Below are positions 40,142 through 48,405 of a stretch of 64,000 nucleotides of DNA, piece by piece. Each line of letters opens with the position of its first letter. Position 1 is the first letter of the stretch. The notes beneath the pieces are model-generated. The model was not told the origin of the DNA, searched no databases, and was given only the letters and a program-made list of their open reading frames with translations. The translations under genes were made by a program, and so were the position numbers. The DNA lies in assembly GCF_009834025.1 (NCBI RefSeq), contig NZ_CP047156.1, positions 1,488,001-1,552,000 of the forward strand, written 5' to 3'. The stretch is from Epidermidibacterium keratini (GTDB lineage: Bacteria > Actinomycetota > Actinomycetes > Mycobacteriales > Antricoccaceae).

Positions 40142-40156
40142 GCCACACCTCAGCTC
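40135..40156. terminator. Bidirectional terminator
   Basis: GAGCTGAG-6 nt-CTCAGCTC, a perfect 8-bp stem overlapping the stop of the gamma-CA gene, between convergent genes. Confidence 0.55.
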
Positions 40157-40179
40157 CCGACCGGGATAGGCGCTCGCGA

Positions 40180-41784
40180 TCACCGCGTTGCGCGATGCCT
40201 GGGGCGACGGGTCGCTGGACGGCGGCGCGCGGTGCGCAGCGTGCGGCGTACCACTAGACCCGGGCGACGGACCAGGCGCTGCAGCCCGGCGCGCCGCGGT
40301 TGCGGGCGCTGGCTCTCATCGTCCACGCCCTCGATATTGGCGAGCGCTTGCGCGTCCGACACACGCGCGGGACCCGCGGTGCTCGCAGGGATCAGGCTCA
40401 CCAGCACAAACGCGAGCAAGCACGCGACGATGGCGAGCACGAAACTGAACTGAAACGCGTTGAGCGGACCAAAGCTCTGCGTGACGCCGGCCAGGGTCGC
40501 CGCCAGGATCGAGCCGTGGATCGCCGACGCCAGCGAGCTCCCGACCGATCGCGAGAGCGTGTTGACCGAGTTGGCGACGGCCGTCTGCGTGGTCGGCACC
40601 GACCGCATGATGAGCGTGGGCATGGCGGCATACGACAGCGCGATGCCGGCCCCGGTCAGCAGCGCAACGATCATCGCCTCCCACACCTGCTGCACCATGA
40701 ACACGCCGACGGTGAAGCCGGTCGCGATGACGAGAGTGCCCAACCGCAGGGAGAACCGCGGCCCGTGCTGCGCAATGATGCGGGCGGCCAGCGGGGAGCC
40801 GACCATCATCATGAATCCCATCGGCGCCGAGCACAGACCCGCAACGACCATGGACTGCTCGAATCCGCCGACCGCGCGGGGAGCCTGCAGCAGCTGCGTG
40901 ACGACGAGATTGACCGTATACATCCCAAATCCGACGAGCACAGACGCGAGATTGGTGAAGAGCACCGGGCGACGTCGCGACACCTCGATGTCGACCAGCG
41001 GCTGTTTTGTACGCCGCTCCACGGCAACGAAGCTCACCGCACACAGTGCCGACACGCCAAATATGGCAAGGATCTGCGGGTTCACCCAGCCCCACGAGTT
41101 GGCTTTGGTCAGAGCAAAAAGCAACGAGACAAGCGCGCCAGACAGCAAAAGCGAGCCGCGTACGTCGAAGTGCCCTCCGGTGTGGATCGGCGACTCCGGG
41201 ATGAGCACCGCGATGGCGACAATCGCGACAGCGCCAAACGTCGCCGAACCGACAAAAAGCCAGTGCCACGAGGCATGTTCAGCGACAACCGCCGACACGG
41301 GCAGGCCGATCGCGCCGCCGATGCCCAGCGTGGCGCTCATCAGCGCGATGGCTTTGCCCAGCCGATCGGCCGGCAGGATGTCACGCATCAGGCTGATGCC
41401 GAGCGCGATCGACCCGAGCGCCGCACCTTGAAAACCGCGACCCACCAACATCGGCAGCAATGAGGAGCTGAGGGCGCAGATCACCGAGCCTACGACCATC
41501 ATCGCCAGCGAGATCAGCATCATCCGCTTCTTGCCGTACATGTCGCCGAGGCGACCGGTGATCGGCGTACACACCGCACCGAGCATCAAGGTGATGGTCA
41601 GGACCCAGGTCGCGTCGTCGGGCGGGGCGTTCAGGATCTGCGGCAGATGCGGCAGCAGCGGGACGACGAGCGTCTGCATGATGCTGACCGTCAGGCCGGT
41701 GAGAGCGAGGATGCCGACCACCACGGCCGGGCGGATTGGCCTGGTTGCGGTGGTCGGGTGAGCGGCATCCTCGATAGTTAGCAT
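40180..41784 (-). CDS. MFS drug transporter, DHA2 (EmrB/QacA-like, 14 TM)
   Basis: 534 aa. Motif A is GRLGDMYGKKRMM; motif C-like glycine-rich GIGGAIGLPVSAVVAE is also present. Fourteen TM segments are predicted. ATG 41784 lies inside a near-palindrome and 5 nt after GATACT. Divergent from the XRE regulator 123 bp away, which is likely to control it. Confidence 0.9.
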   Translation of the reverse strand: MLTIEDAAHPTTATRPIRPAVVVGILALTGLTVSIMQTLVVPLLPHLPQILNAPPDDATWVLTITLMLGAVCTPITGRLGDMYGKKRMMLISLAMMVVGSVICALSSSLLPMLVGRGFQGAALGSIALGISLMRDILPADRLGKAIALMSATLGIGGAIGLPVSAVVAEHASWHWLFVGSATFGAVAIVAIAVLIPESPIHTGGHFDVRGSLLLSGALVSLLFALTKANSWGWVNPQILAIFGVSALCAVSFVAVERRTKQPLVDIEVSRRRPVLFTNLASVLVGFGMYTVNLVVTQLLQAPRAVGGFEQSMVVAGLCSAPMGFMMMVGSPLAARIIAQHGPRFSLRLGTLVIATGFTVGVFMVQQVWEAMIVALLTGAGIALSYAAMPTLIMRSVPTTQTAVANSVNTLSRSVGSSLASAIHGSILAATLAGVTQSFGPLNAFQFSFVLAIVACLLAFVLVSLIPASTAGPARVSDAQALANIEGVDDESQRPQPRRAGLQRLVRRPGLVVRRTLRTARRRPATRRPRHRATR

Positions 41785-41791
41785 TACTAAG
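41775..41791. promoter_or_regulatory. Candidate operator over the DHA2 start codon
   Basis: TTAG-5 nt-CTAA (41778-41790) with further partial symmetry outward; the start codon is in the centre. Confidence 0.3.
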
Positions 41792-41895
41792 TATCTTAAC
41801 GACGCCAATGCCCGGGCCGCCACCGAGGTGCGCGTGACCTGGACAACGCGGCTGCCTAGCACTGACAAGGACAGGTAGACAGGCCGCGAAGGGTC

Positions 41896-41910
41896 CACAC
41901 TGGAGCCATG
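41896..41910 (+). promoter_or_regulatory. Leaderless-type promoter of XRE gene
   Basis: CACACT (41896-41901), 6 nt (GGAGCC), ATG 41908; a C-variant of the TANNNT pattern. Confidence 0.4.
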
Positions 41911-42762
41911 CCCGAAGCAACCGACCTCACCACGTTCCTGCGCAGTCGCCGCGCGGCACTCACGCCCGAGCAGATCGGCATGGCCACCTACGGTCAGCGC
42001 CGAGTGCCCGGCCTGCGCCGCGAAGAGCTCGCCGAGGTCGCCGGCGTCTCCCTCACCTACTACACCCGCCTGGAGCAGGGGCACGCACCGAACGTCTCGA
42101 CCGCCGTCCTCGACGCCATCGCTCGCGCGCTGCGGCTGTCGACGGTCGAACGGACGCACCTGTTCGAGCTTGCTCGTCCGACCGAGCTGCCGGTGGCCCC
42201 GTCCAGCGACGGGCAGCACGCGCGCCCCGGCGTACTGCGGCTGCTCGACGCGATGAGCGACGTGCCGGCGATCCTGATGGGGCGCAACCAGGACATCCTC
42301 GCGTGGAACCGGCTAGGTCATGCGCTGACGGCGCCACACCTTGACGTGGCGGCTCCGTGCGACGCGACGAGCCGACCCAACAAGCTCCAGCTGATCTTCA
42401 CCGACCCCACCTCGCGCACCTTCTACCGCGAATGGGAGCACGAGGCGCGACTTGCCGTTGCCTCGCTTCGCTACCTTGCCGCGCAGTTCCCCGACGACCG
42501 TGCCCTCGCGGCAATCATCGGTGAACTTTCCATGGCTAGCAGCGACTTCGCCGCGCTCTGGGCCGACCATCCGGTCGAGCTCTGCGCGAGCGGAACCAAG
42601 CGCTACCAGCACCCTGACGTCGGGCGCATCGACCTGCAGTTCGAGGTGCTACACCCGCCGGAGAACGACGGCCAGCGCATCCTCGTGCACACCGCCGAAC
42701 CTGGTTCGCCGCACGAAGATTCCCTGCGGCTGTTGGCATCTCAGACCCTCACCGCCGACTAA
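41908..42762 (+). CDS. XRE-family regulator with MmyB-like ligand domain
   Basis: 284 aa. N-terminal HTH (~8-80): RRVPGLRREELAEVAGVSLTYYTRLEQG. C-terminal MmyB-like domain (~100-270) with AILMGRNQDILAWN, a fold that binds hydrophobic ligands in relatives. Located between the DHA2 exporter (divergent) and a second MFS gene, so a role in export control is inferred. Confidence 0.9.
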   Translation: MPEATDLTTFLRSRRAALTPEQIGMATYGQRRVPGLRREELAEVAGVSLTYYTRLEQGHAPNVSTAVLDAIARALRLSTVERTHLFELARPTELPVAPSSDGQHARPGVLRLLDAMSDVPAILMGRNQDILAWNRLGHALTAPHLDVAAPCDATSRPNKLQLIFTDPTSRTFYREWEHEARLAVASLRYLAAQFPDDRALAAIIGELSMASSDFAALWADHPVELCASGTKRYQHPDVGRIDLQFEVLHPPENDGQRILVHTAEPGSPHEDSLRLLASQTLTAD

Positions 42763-42845
42763 CCACCCTTTTCACCACACCTCGCCGCCGGCACGCGGCG
42801 TATTTTGTGCTGCCTGCTGGCAGCAGACTAGGAGCTCGTCTACTC

Positions 42846-44057
42846 ATGTCCACACACGTATCCGCGGCAGCAGACTCAGCCGCCGAGCCGAGTACGGCGC
42901 CACGCAAGCGCCGGCTTCATCCCGGCCTAGTTGCACTGGCGCTCGGCGGCTTCGGCATCGGCCTCACCGAGTTCGTGATCGCCGGGCTGCTCAGCGATGT
43001 CTCCGCAGACCTGGCAGTGAGCGTGCCAGTCGCCGGCTACCTCATCTCCGGCTACGCACTCGCCGTTGTCGTAGGTGCACTCTTTGTGACCGGGTTTCTG
43101 ATCAAGGTGCCGCCGAAGCGCGCATTGCTGATATTGCTGGTGTTCTTCCTCGTCGGTAACACGCTCTCGGCGTGGTCACCGTCGTACGAAGTGATGCTGG
43201 CCGGGCGCATCATCGCCGCCCTCTGTCACGGCGGCTTCTTCGGGATCGGTGCCGTACTCGCTGCAGGGCTCGTCGCTCCCGACAAGAATGCGTCGGCGAT
43301 CTCGATCATGTTTGCCGGCCTGACGACCGCCAACGTGCTCGGCGTACCCTTCGGCACGTTCGTCGGCCAGCAGTTTGGCTGGCGCGCCACGTTTTGGGTG
43401 ATCACCGCGGTCGGCGTACTCGCCACCATCGGGATCATCGCGCTCGTGCCGTCGGTGCAGGCCGAGTCGGCGGGCAGCCTTCGCAGCCAGTTTGGCGCGC
43501 TCCGGCGCGGGCAGGTGATCGTCTCGATCGCGATGACGATCTTCGTGTTTGGCGGGATGTTCGGCGCGTTCATGTATATCGAGCCGTTGCTCACGCGGGT
43601 GACCGGCTTCTCCAGCTCGGCCGTGCCGTGGCTGCTCGTGCTGTTTGGGGTCGGGCTGTTCGCCGGCAACCTACTCGGGGGCCGGTGGGCCGACCGCAGC
43701 ATCGACCGCACGTTGCGCATCCTGACGATCGCGCTGCCGGTGACGATCGCCGTACTCGCGCTGGTGAGCGAGATCCCCGCGCTGACCGTGATTGCGCTCA
43801 TGGTGATGGGGTTCCTCGGCTTCGCGGCGGTTCCCGGCCTGCAGCTGCGCGTGCTGCGGTATGCCGGAGACGCACCGACGATGGCCTCGGCAGCGAACAT
43901 CGCGGCCTTCAACCTCGGCAACGCGATCGGCGTCATGATCGGTGGCTGGGCGCTTGCCGCGGGTCTTGGCTGGGTGTCACCAGTGTGGACCGGCGCCATC
44001 TTCAGCGCCCTCGGCGCGGTTGTCCTGGTCTTCGGTGCGCGTCGTGAGAATCGCTGA
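42846..44057 (+). CDS. MFS transporter (DHA1, AraJ/chloramphenicol-exporter-like)
   Basis: 403 aa, 12 TM. FGIGLTEFVIAGLLSDVSADLAVSVPVAGYLIS is the typical DHA1 start, and FGIGAVLAAGLVAPDKNASAISIMFAGLTTANVLGVPFGTFVGQQFGWRATF spans the motif C region. ATG 42846; in-frame codons before it lack support. One nucleotide separates it from the hydrolase gene. Confidence 0.88.
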   Translation: MSTHVSAAADSAAEPSTAPRKRRLHPGLVALALGGFGIGLTEFVIAGLLSDVSADLAVSVPVAGYLISGYALAVVVGALFVTGFLIKVPPKRALLILLVFFLVGNTLSAWSPSYEVMLAGRIIAALCHGGFFGIGAVLAAGLVAPDKNASAISIMFAGLTTANVLGVPFGTFVGQQFGWRATFWVITAVGVLATIGIIALVPSVQAESAGSLRSQFGALRRGQVIVSIAMTIFVFGGMFGAFMYIEPLLTRVTGFSSSAVPWLLVLFGVGLFAGNLLGGRWADRSIDRTLRILTIALPVTIAVLALVSEIPALTVIALMVMGFLGFAAVPGLQLRVLRYAGDAPTMASAANIAAFNLGNAIGVMIGGWALAAGLGWVSPVWTGAIFSALGAVVLVFGARRENR

Positions 44058-44058
44058 T

Positions 44059-44994
44059 ATGTCTAGAACTCTCGATCCACAGGCCGTCGCGTTCCTCGAA
44101 GCTGGACGGCAGGCGGCCGTTCCGCCAATCCATCAGCTGAGCGTTGCCGATGCGAGGCAGGCCGGCCTGGCCTATCTCGGCCTGCAGCGGCCGGTCGATG
44201 AGGCGGTGGAGGTCGAGCACCGGTTCATCTCCGGCCCGACCGCGGACCTGCCGGTGCGCATCTACCGGCCAGCCTCGGGCGATGCGGGGCCGACTGTACT
44301 CATGCTGCACGGCAGCGGATGGGTGATCTGCAACCTCGACGTCGCCGACGTCCCCGCGCGACGGCTCGCCGTCGATAGCGGGCTGACGGTCGTCACCGTC
44401 AACTACCAGAAGGCCCCGGAGCACCCGTATCCCGTGCCGTTGGATGACTGCTATGCGGCGCTGGAATGGATGGTCGACAGCGCCGACTCGCTGGGGATCG
44501 ACCCGCAACGGATTGCGGTGGTTGGTGACAGCGCCGGGGGCAACCTCGCCGCGGCCGTGGCGCTGCGAGCCCGCGAGCGTCGCGAGATTTCCCTTGCTGC
44601 GCAGGCATTGCTGTATCCGGCTCTCGATGCCCGACTCGAGGCGCCGTCGTACTCGCTGCACAGCGCCAACGGGATCTCACGTGACGACATGGCCTGGTTC
44701 TGGGCGCATTATCTCGGGCCGGAAGGTGATCCGGATGCTGCCGCGATCTCACCGCTACGGGCCGGTGACCTTTCCGGCTTGGCGCCGGCGTTTATCGCGA
44801 CCGCCTCGCACGACGTGTTGCGCGACGAGGGTGAGCAGTATGCCGAACTGCTGCGAGAGGCCGGCGTACCGGTCGAGCATCGCGAGTACGCCGGGATGAT
44901 CCACGGGTTCTTCTGGATGGACGGCGTACTCGACCGGGCCCGCGACCTCCAGCTCGACCTGGCCGCCTTCCTCCGCCGCACGCTCGGTGGTTGA
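44059..44994 (+). CDS. Alpha/beta hydrolase, hormone-sensitive-lipase family
   Basis: 311 aa. Oxyanion motif HGSGW (HGGG variant), nucleophile GDSAGGN, acid in SHDVLRDEG, His in GMIHGFFW. Typical short-chain esterase. Begins 2 nt after the MFS stop, so co-transcribed. A second paralogue is encoded at 48406. Confidence 0.92.
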   Translation: MSRTLDPQAVAFLEAGRQAAVPPIHQLSVADARQAGLAYLGLQRPVDEAVEVEHRFISGPTADLPVRIYRPASGDAGPTVLMLHGSGWVICNLDVADVPARRLAVDSGLTVVTVNYQKAPEHPYPVPLDDCYAALEWMVDSADSLGIDPQRIAVVGDSAGGNLAAAVALRARERREISLAAQALLYPALDARLEAPSYSLHSANGISRDDMAWFWAHYLGPEGDPDAAAISPLRAGDLSGLAPAFIATASHDVLRDEGEQYAELLREAGVPVEHREYAGMIHGFFWMDGVLDRARDLQLDLAAFLRRTLGG

Positions 44995-45137
44995 CCATTC
45001 GCGGTGGTTGACCATTCTCGGTGGGTCGAGCAGGCCGAGGAACGAGGCCGGTTGCGGTGGGTCGAGCAGGCCGAGGAACGAGGCCGGTTGTCGAGACCTC
45101 GAGACCTCGAGACCTTGAGACCTCGAAACCTCGAAAC
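44986..45137. repeat. Composite repeat block: tandem GGTGGTTGACCATTC, two palindromic-repeat copies, 8-bp tandem
   Basis: Two copies of GGTGGTTGACCATTC begin at the hydrolase stop. Then come a truncated (45019-45054) and a full (45055-45098) copy of GGTGGGTCGAGCAGGCCGAG...GGTTG(TCGAGACC). The end motif is expanded into about six 8-bp units CTCGAGAC/CTCGAAAC up to 45137, ten bases short of the cobQ stop. Confidence 0.85.
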
Positions 45138-45146
45138 CACCTCCGC

Positions 45147-46598
45147 CTACATGCCCACGAGCGCCAGCAGCCGGTCAAGGTCAGCGTGCTGCTCAATCGC
45201 GTCGGCAAGGGTGTCGATCATGAGCTCACGACGCGCGGAGTACGCCGGCGCATCGGCCGCCGGCGCCCACGAGACATCAGATATATCCGCAATCTGTCGC
45301 AACCAGGCGCGCCGGAAGTCGTCGTTCTCCAGCGTGCCGTGCCACGTTGTCCCCCAGACCGGTCCACGCCGCCAGCCGTCCAGAAACGGTTCGCCGGCAG
45401 CTCCGTCGCGCGGAACCGTGACCCCGTGGTGGATCTCGTAGGCCGCGACCTGGTGTCCATTCCACTCTCCGACCGGACGTCCGAGGATCTTCTCCTCCTG
45501 GAAGGTGACGGCGGTCGGTAGCAGACCAAGCCCGTCAACGACGCCAGCGCCGGACTCGACGGAGTCGTCGATCCGCTCTGCGAGCATCTGGTTGCCGCCG
45601 CAGATACCGAGCACCGGTCGGCCGCGTGCTGCCCGCTGCTGCAGGACTTCGGCAAGTCCGTTGGCACGCAGCCAATGCAGGTCGCTCACCGTGGCCCGCG
45701 AACCAGGCAGCACGGCGAGGTCGGCGCCGGCGATCACGTGGGGGTCGGTAGTCACCGTCACTGCGACACCGGGTTCAGCGGCGAGTGCGTCGATGTCGGT
45801 GGCGTTCGAGACGCGTGGGAGCCGGACCACGGCGACGGAGAGCTCGGCGGAATCCGCACTCCCCCAACCGCCGATCTGCAGGGTGTCTTCGCTATCGATC
45901 CACACGCCAGCAAGCCACGGCAACACCCCAAAGAAGGGGCGTCCGGTGCGCTCGGTGATCTCATCCAGCGCGGGCGCGAGCAACGACTCATCGCCGCGGA
46001 ACTTGTTGATCAGGAATCCCTTGACCAGCGCCTGATCCTCGGGGTCGAGGAGCGCCAACGTTCCGTAGAGGCTCGCGAAGACGCCGCCGCGGTCGATATC
46101 TCCGACGACCACCGTCGGAAGGTCGAACCGGCGGGCCAGTCCCATGTTGACGTAGTCGCCGGAGCGCAGGTTGATCTCCGCTGGCGATCCGGCGCCTTCG
46201 CAGACGATGACGTCGTACTCGTCGTGAAGCTCCTGGTACGCCGCAAATGCGGCTTCGGCGAGGTGCCGTCGTCCCGTGGCGTATTCGCCCGATTCCAATG
46301 TGCCGGCCGGTTTTCCTCGCACGACGATGTGCGAGCGGCGGTCCGAACCGGGCTTGAGCAGCACGGGGTTCATGGCGGAGGTTGCTTCGGCCCGGGCGGC
46401 CTGCGCTTGGAGGTTTTGCGCGCGACCGATCTCGGCACCGTCGACGGTCACCATGGAGTTGTTGGACATGTTCTGCGACTTGAACGGTGCAACTGCAACG
46501 CCTCGCCGGGCGAGCATCCGGCACAATCCCGTCACCACAAGGGATTTCCCGGCGTCCGACGACGTACCGGCGATGAGCAGTCCACGCGCTTGGTTCAC
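45147..46598 (-). CDS. cobQ: Cobyric acid synthase
   Basis: 483 aa. Amidates four carboxyl groups of adenosylcobyrinate a,c-diamide with glutamine and ATP. The N-terminal synthetase has IAGTSSDAGKSLVVTGLCR, the family's variant P-loop, and FKSQNMSNNSMVT. The C-terminal class I amidotransferase has GICGGNQML (nucleophile Cys) and YEIHHGV (His). GTG 46598 with TAGGCT 6 nt upstream. Separate from the other cob genes by about 9 kb. Confidence 0.97.
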   Translation of the reverse strand: MNQARGLLIAGTSSDAGKSLVVTGLCRMLARRGVAVAPFKSQNMSNNSMVTVDGAEIGRAQNLQAQAARAEATSAMNPVLLKPGSDRRSHIVVRGKPAGTLESGEYATGRRHLAEAAFAAYQELHDEYDVIVCEGAGSPAEINLRSGDYVNMGLARRFDLPTVVVGDIDRGGVFASLYGTLALLDPEDQALVKGFLINKFRGDESLLAPALDEITERTGRPFFGVLPWLAGVWIDSEDTLQIGGWGSADSAELSVAVVRLPRVSNATDIDALAAEPGVAVTVTTDPHVIAGADLAVLPGSRATVSDLHWLRANGLAEVLQQRAARGRPVLGICGGNQMLAERIDDSVESGAGVVDGLGLLPTAVTFQEEKILGRPVGEWNGHQVAAYEIHHGVTVPRDGAAGEPFLDGWRRGPVWGTTWHGTLENDDFRRAWLRQIADISDVSWAPAADAPAYSARRELMIDTLADAIEQHADLDRLLALVGM

Positions 46599-46610
46599 TG
46601 GCCCAGCCTA
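46596..46610 (-). promoter_or_regulatory. Leaderless-type promoter of cobQ
   Basis: On the minus strand, TAGGCT (46610-46605), 6 nt, GTG 46598. Confidence 0.5.
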
Positions 46611-46633
46611 GGCGAGCGCCCATCGGTCCCCGC

Positions 46634-46648
46634 TAGCGTGTGCGCATG
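46634..46648 (+). promoter_or_regulatory. Leaderless-type promoter of PPOX gene
   Basis: TAGCGT (46634-46639), 6 nt, ATG 46646. Only 23 bp separate it from the divergent cobQ -10. Confidence 0.5.
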
Positions 46649-47044
46649 CGCTTCGACCCCGCTAACCTGCCGGACTCCGCTCACGAGCTGTTGCGCGAGC
46701 GGCATCTCGCGACCCTGAGCACGTTGCGGCGTGACAGCACGCCGCACGTGACGCCGGTCGGGTTCACCTTCGATGCGGAGGCAGGGCTGGCGCGGGTGAT
46801 CTGCTCCGGCGACTCGCAGAAGGTCCGCAACATCGAGCGGACGCCGTACGCCGCGATCTGTCAGACGGTCGGGGCGCAGTGGTTCACCCTCGAGGGGCCG
46901 GCCCACGTCGAGCGCGATCCAGAAGCGGTGCGCGATGCAGAGCAGCGGTACGCCGAGCGCTACCGCGTGCCGCGCGTCAACCCCAAACGCGTCGTACTCG
47001 TCGTCAAGATCGAGCGCGTCACCGGCTACCTCCGATCCGCTTAA
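46646..47044 (+). CDS. PPOX-class (probably F420-dependent) flavin/deazaflavin-binding enzyme
   Basis: 132-aa split-barrel protein: LLRERHLATLSTLRRDSTPHVTPVGFTF, then QKVRNIERTPYAAICQT and FTLEGPAHVERDPEAV, typical of actinobacterial PPOX F420-dependent oxidoreductases. Divergent from cobQ. A decayed fragment of a paralogue lies at 48121-48225. Confidence 0.87.
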   Translation: MRFDPANLPDSAHELLRERHLATLSTLRRDSTPHVTPVGFTFDAEAGLARVICSGDSQKVRNIERTPYAAICQTVGAQWFTLEGPAHVERDPEAVRDAEQRYAERYRVPRVNPKRVVLVVKIERVTGYLRSA

Positions 47045-47133
47045 CGGGGTACCGATCGGCTACCGACCACATGATCTAGAGACCGACTCGTCGGATTCAC
47101 ACCTGTCCTAAGAAGCCAAGCGGCGTTAGTATC

Positions 47134-47275
47134 GCGTTAAGCACCGCGATCTGCGCAGCAACTTTAAGTTGTGTGGTCAGCCGGGAGCCCGTGTGAGCCG
47201 GGCCCTAATGGTCGCCTTAAAGATATCGGCCCGTCAGGATCCATTGGATGCCCGACGGGCGAAAGGATGATCTGG
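47134..47275 (+). promoter_or_regulatory. Putative structured leader of lipoprotein gene
   Basis: A TAGTAT -10 candidate (47127-47132) would start a ~135-nt leader. It holds CAACTTTAAGTTG (47159-47171), a CCGGG/GGGCCC-rich segment and a stacked hairpin GCCCGTC...GACGGGC (47229-47260, inner ATCC-ATT-GGAT) just before GAAAGG. It does not match any riboswitch class I know. Confidence 0.35.
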
Positions 47276-47926
47276 ATGGGCATTCGACTTTCGTGCGCTC
47301 GTGGACTCGTGGCCGTCGCTTTGCTGGCCTCGTGTAGCAGTGAGAATGTGTCGAGCGGGAGCGCCAACGAGTCGAATGCCACGACGACTTCAAGTAAGTC
47401 ACCTGTGACATCTGAGAGCGAAACAACGTCATCGTCACCCTCATCGTCACCGACTATGACGTCGCCATCGCGTTCTCCTCGCGGCCTTATCCCCAAGCAA
47501 CTTAACGAGCCGGCCATGATCATGAACGAGAGCGGCACGACAGCAACCGTCACCATCTTGATCACTCAAATCGAGATCGACCCACAGAATTGCGGACCGT
47601 ACACAACGCCGATGGCCGAAGGTATGCACCGGGTAGTGGCGCACATGTCCGTAACGACGGATCCAACCCTCGCGACCAATTCGATTTACCCGACGTTCCA
47701 ACCAACGCCGTATTACTTCAACATCGTCGGTAGCGATGGCATTACTGAGAACTCGAACATGTTGGACGGATCTCCTTGCTATGACTGGAGCGAGCAGCTC
47801 GGTGCGGATATCGGTCCGGCTCAGTCTGTGCAGGGCGTCGTCGAGCTGCAGTCGCGCTACGCGACGGGGATTCTGATGTTTCGGCCCATTGAGGTCGATC
47901 CTGGAGGTTGGGAGTGGGCCTTCTAG
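47276..47926 (+). CDS. Lipoprotein with DUF4352-like domain
   Basis: 216 aa. The signal peptide ends in lipobox LLAS-C (Cys ~21), then a Ser/Thr-rich linker (~22-65) and a C-terminal beta domain ending GGWEWAF, resembling DUF4352 lipoproteins. ATG 47276 has GAAAGG 9 nt upstream. The gene is visibly less GC-rich than its neighbours. No function assigned. Confidence 0.75.
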   Translation: MGIRLSCARGLVAVALLASCSSENVSSGSANESNATTTSSKSPVTSESETTSSSPSSSPTMTSPSRSPRGLIPKQLNEPAMIMNESGTTATVTILITQIEIDPQNCGPYTTPMAEGMHRVVAHMSVTTDPTLATNSIYPTFQPTPYYFNIVGSDGITENSNMLDGSPCYDWSEQLGADIGPAQSVQGVVELQSRYATGILMFRPIEVDPGGWEWAF

Positions 47927-48120
47927 CTTTCCGGGGTTCGGCCCGCCAACCGGCTCGGCGGTCGCCGTGCTAACTCGCAGGCAGCGCCCTGCGCCGGCTC
48001 CGAGCGGACCAATTCCGCAAGCCAGCCGGCAACTCGTTTTCAAATAATGCGTGAGGCGGGCTCTGGTTTGCGGAATTGATTCGGCACACGAGCGCAACCG
48101 GACCCACCGCCGCGGCAACT
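47927..48120. other. Non-coding stretch with 16-bp inverted repeat
   Basis: No credible gene. CAATTCCGCAAGCCAG (48010-48025) and CTGGTTTGCGGAATTG (48063-48078) are inverted with one mismatch and a 37-nt spacer. No T-run, so it is not a clear terminator; possibly a relic. Confidence 0.5.
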
Positions 48121-48225
48121 CGCCAGACGGTCGAGTAGCAGTGGTTCATCCTTGAGGGGCCGGCCGGCGTCGCGCGTGACCCCGAGAAAGGTACGCACAG
48201 TAGCGGTACGCCGCCGGTTGATGCT
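48121..48225 (+). pseudogene. Decayed PPOX-enzyme fragment
   Basis: From CAG at 48124 the frame reads QTVE-stop-QWFILEGPAGVARDPE, against QTVGAQWFTLEGPAHVERDPE in the intact gene at 46646. An in-frame TAG and loss of frame downstream show it is dead. No 5' half is present. Confidence 0.8.
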
Positions 48226-48263
48226 CGGCCACCGCAATTCTCGATGCGGCCACACGGATGTGT

Positions 48264-48310
48264 TAACGCGTAGCGTTTGAGTCACCTGGTGACTGAAACG
48301 CTACGCGTTA
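48264..48310. promoter_or_regulatory. 47-nt double palindrome, candidate tandem operator
   Basis: Outer arms TAACGCGTAGCGTTT and AAACGCTACGCGTTA (15 bp, perfect), inner AGTCACC-T-GGTGACT, one G-G mismatch. Each outer arm is itself palindromic: AACGC-GTA-GCGTT. It lies 96 nt upstream of the hydrolase start and most likely binds a dimeric (TetR-type) repressor. Confidence 0.6.
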
Positions 48311-48405
48311 GGTACTTTCGCGGCGGCAAGCGCAGTCAACCACTCGACGGGGCGGAGTTTGCTCGGCAGAATCCGATAGCGACACCGACACTTCAGGAGA
48401 AGCCG

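Noticed and set aside
40300-41463. Open frame antisense to the DHA2 transporter
   Set aside because: Charged, low-complexity shadow of a clear 14-TM protein.
48264-48310. Intrinsic terminator
   Set aside because: No T-run on either side, internal sub-palindromes, and a location upstream of a gene favour an operator.
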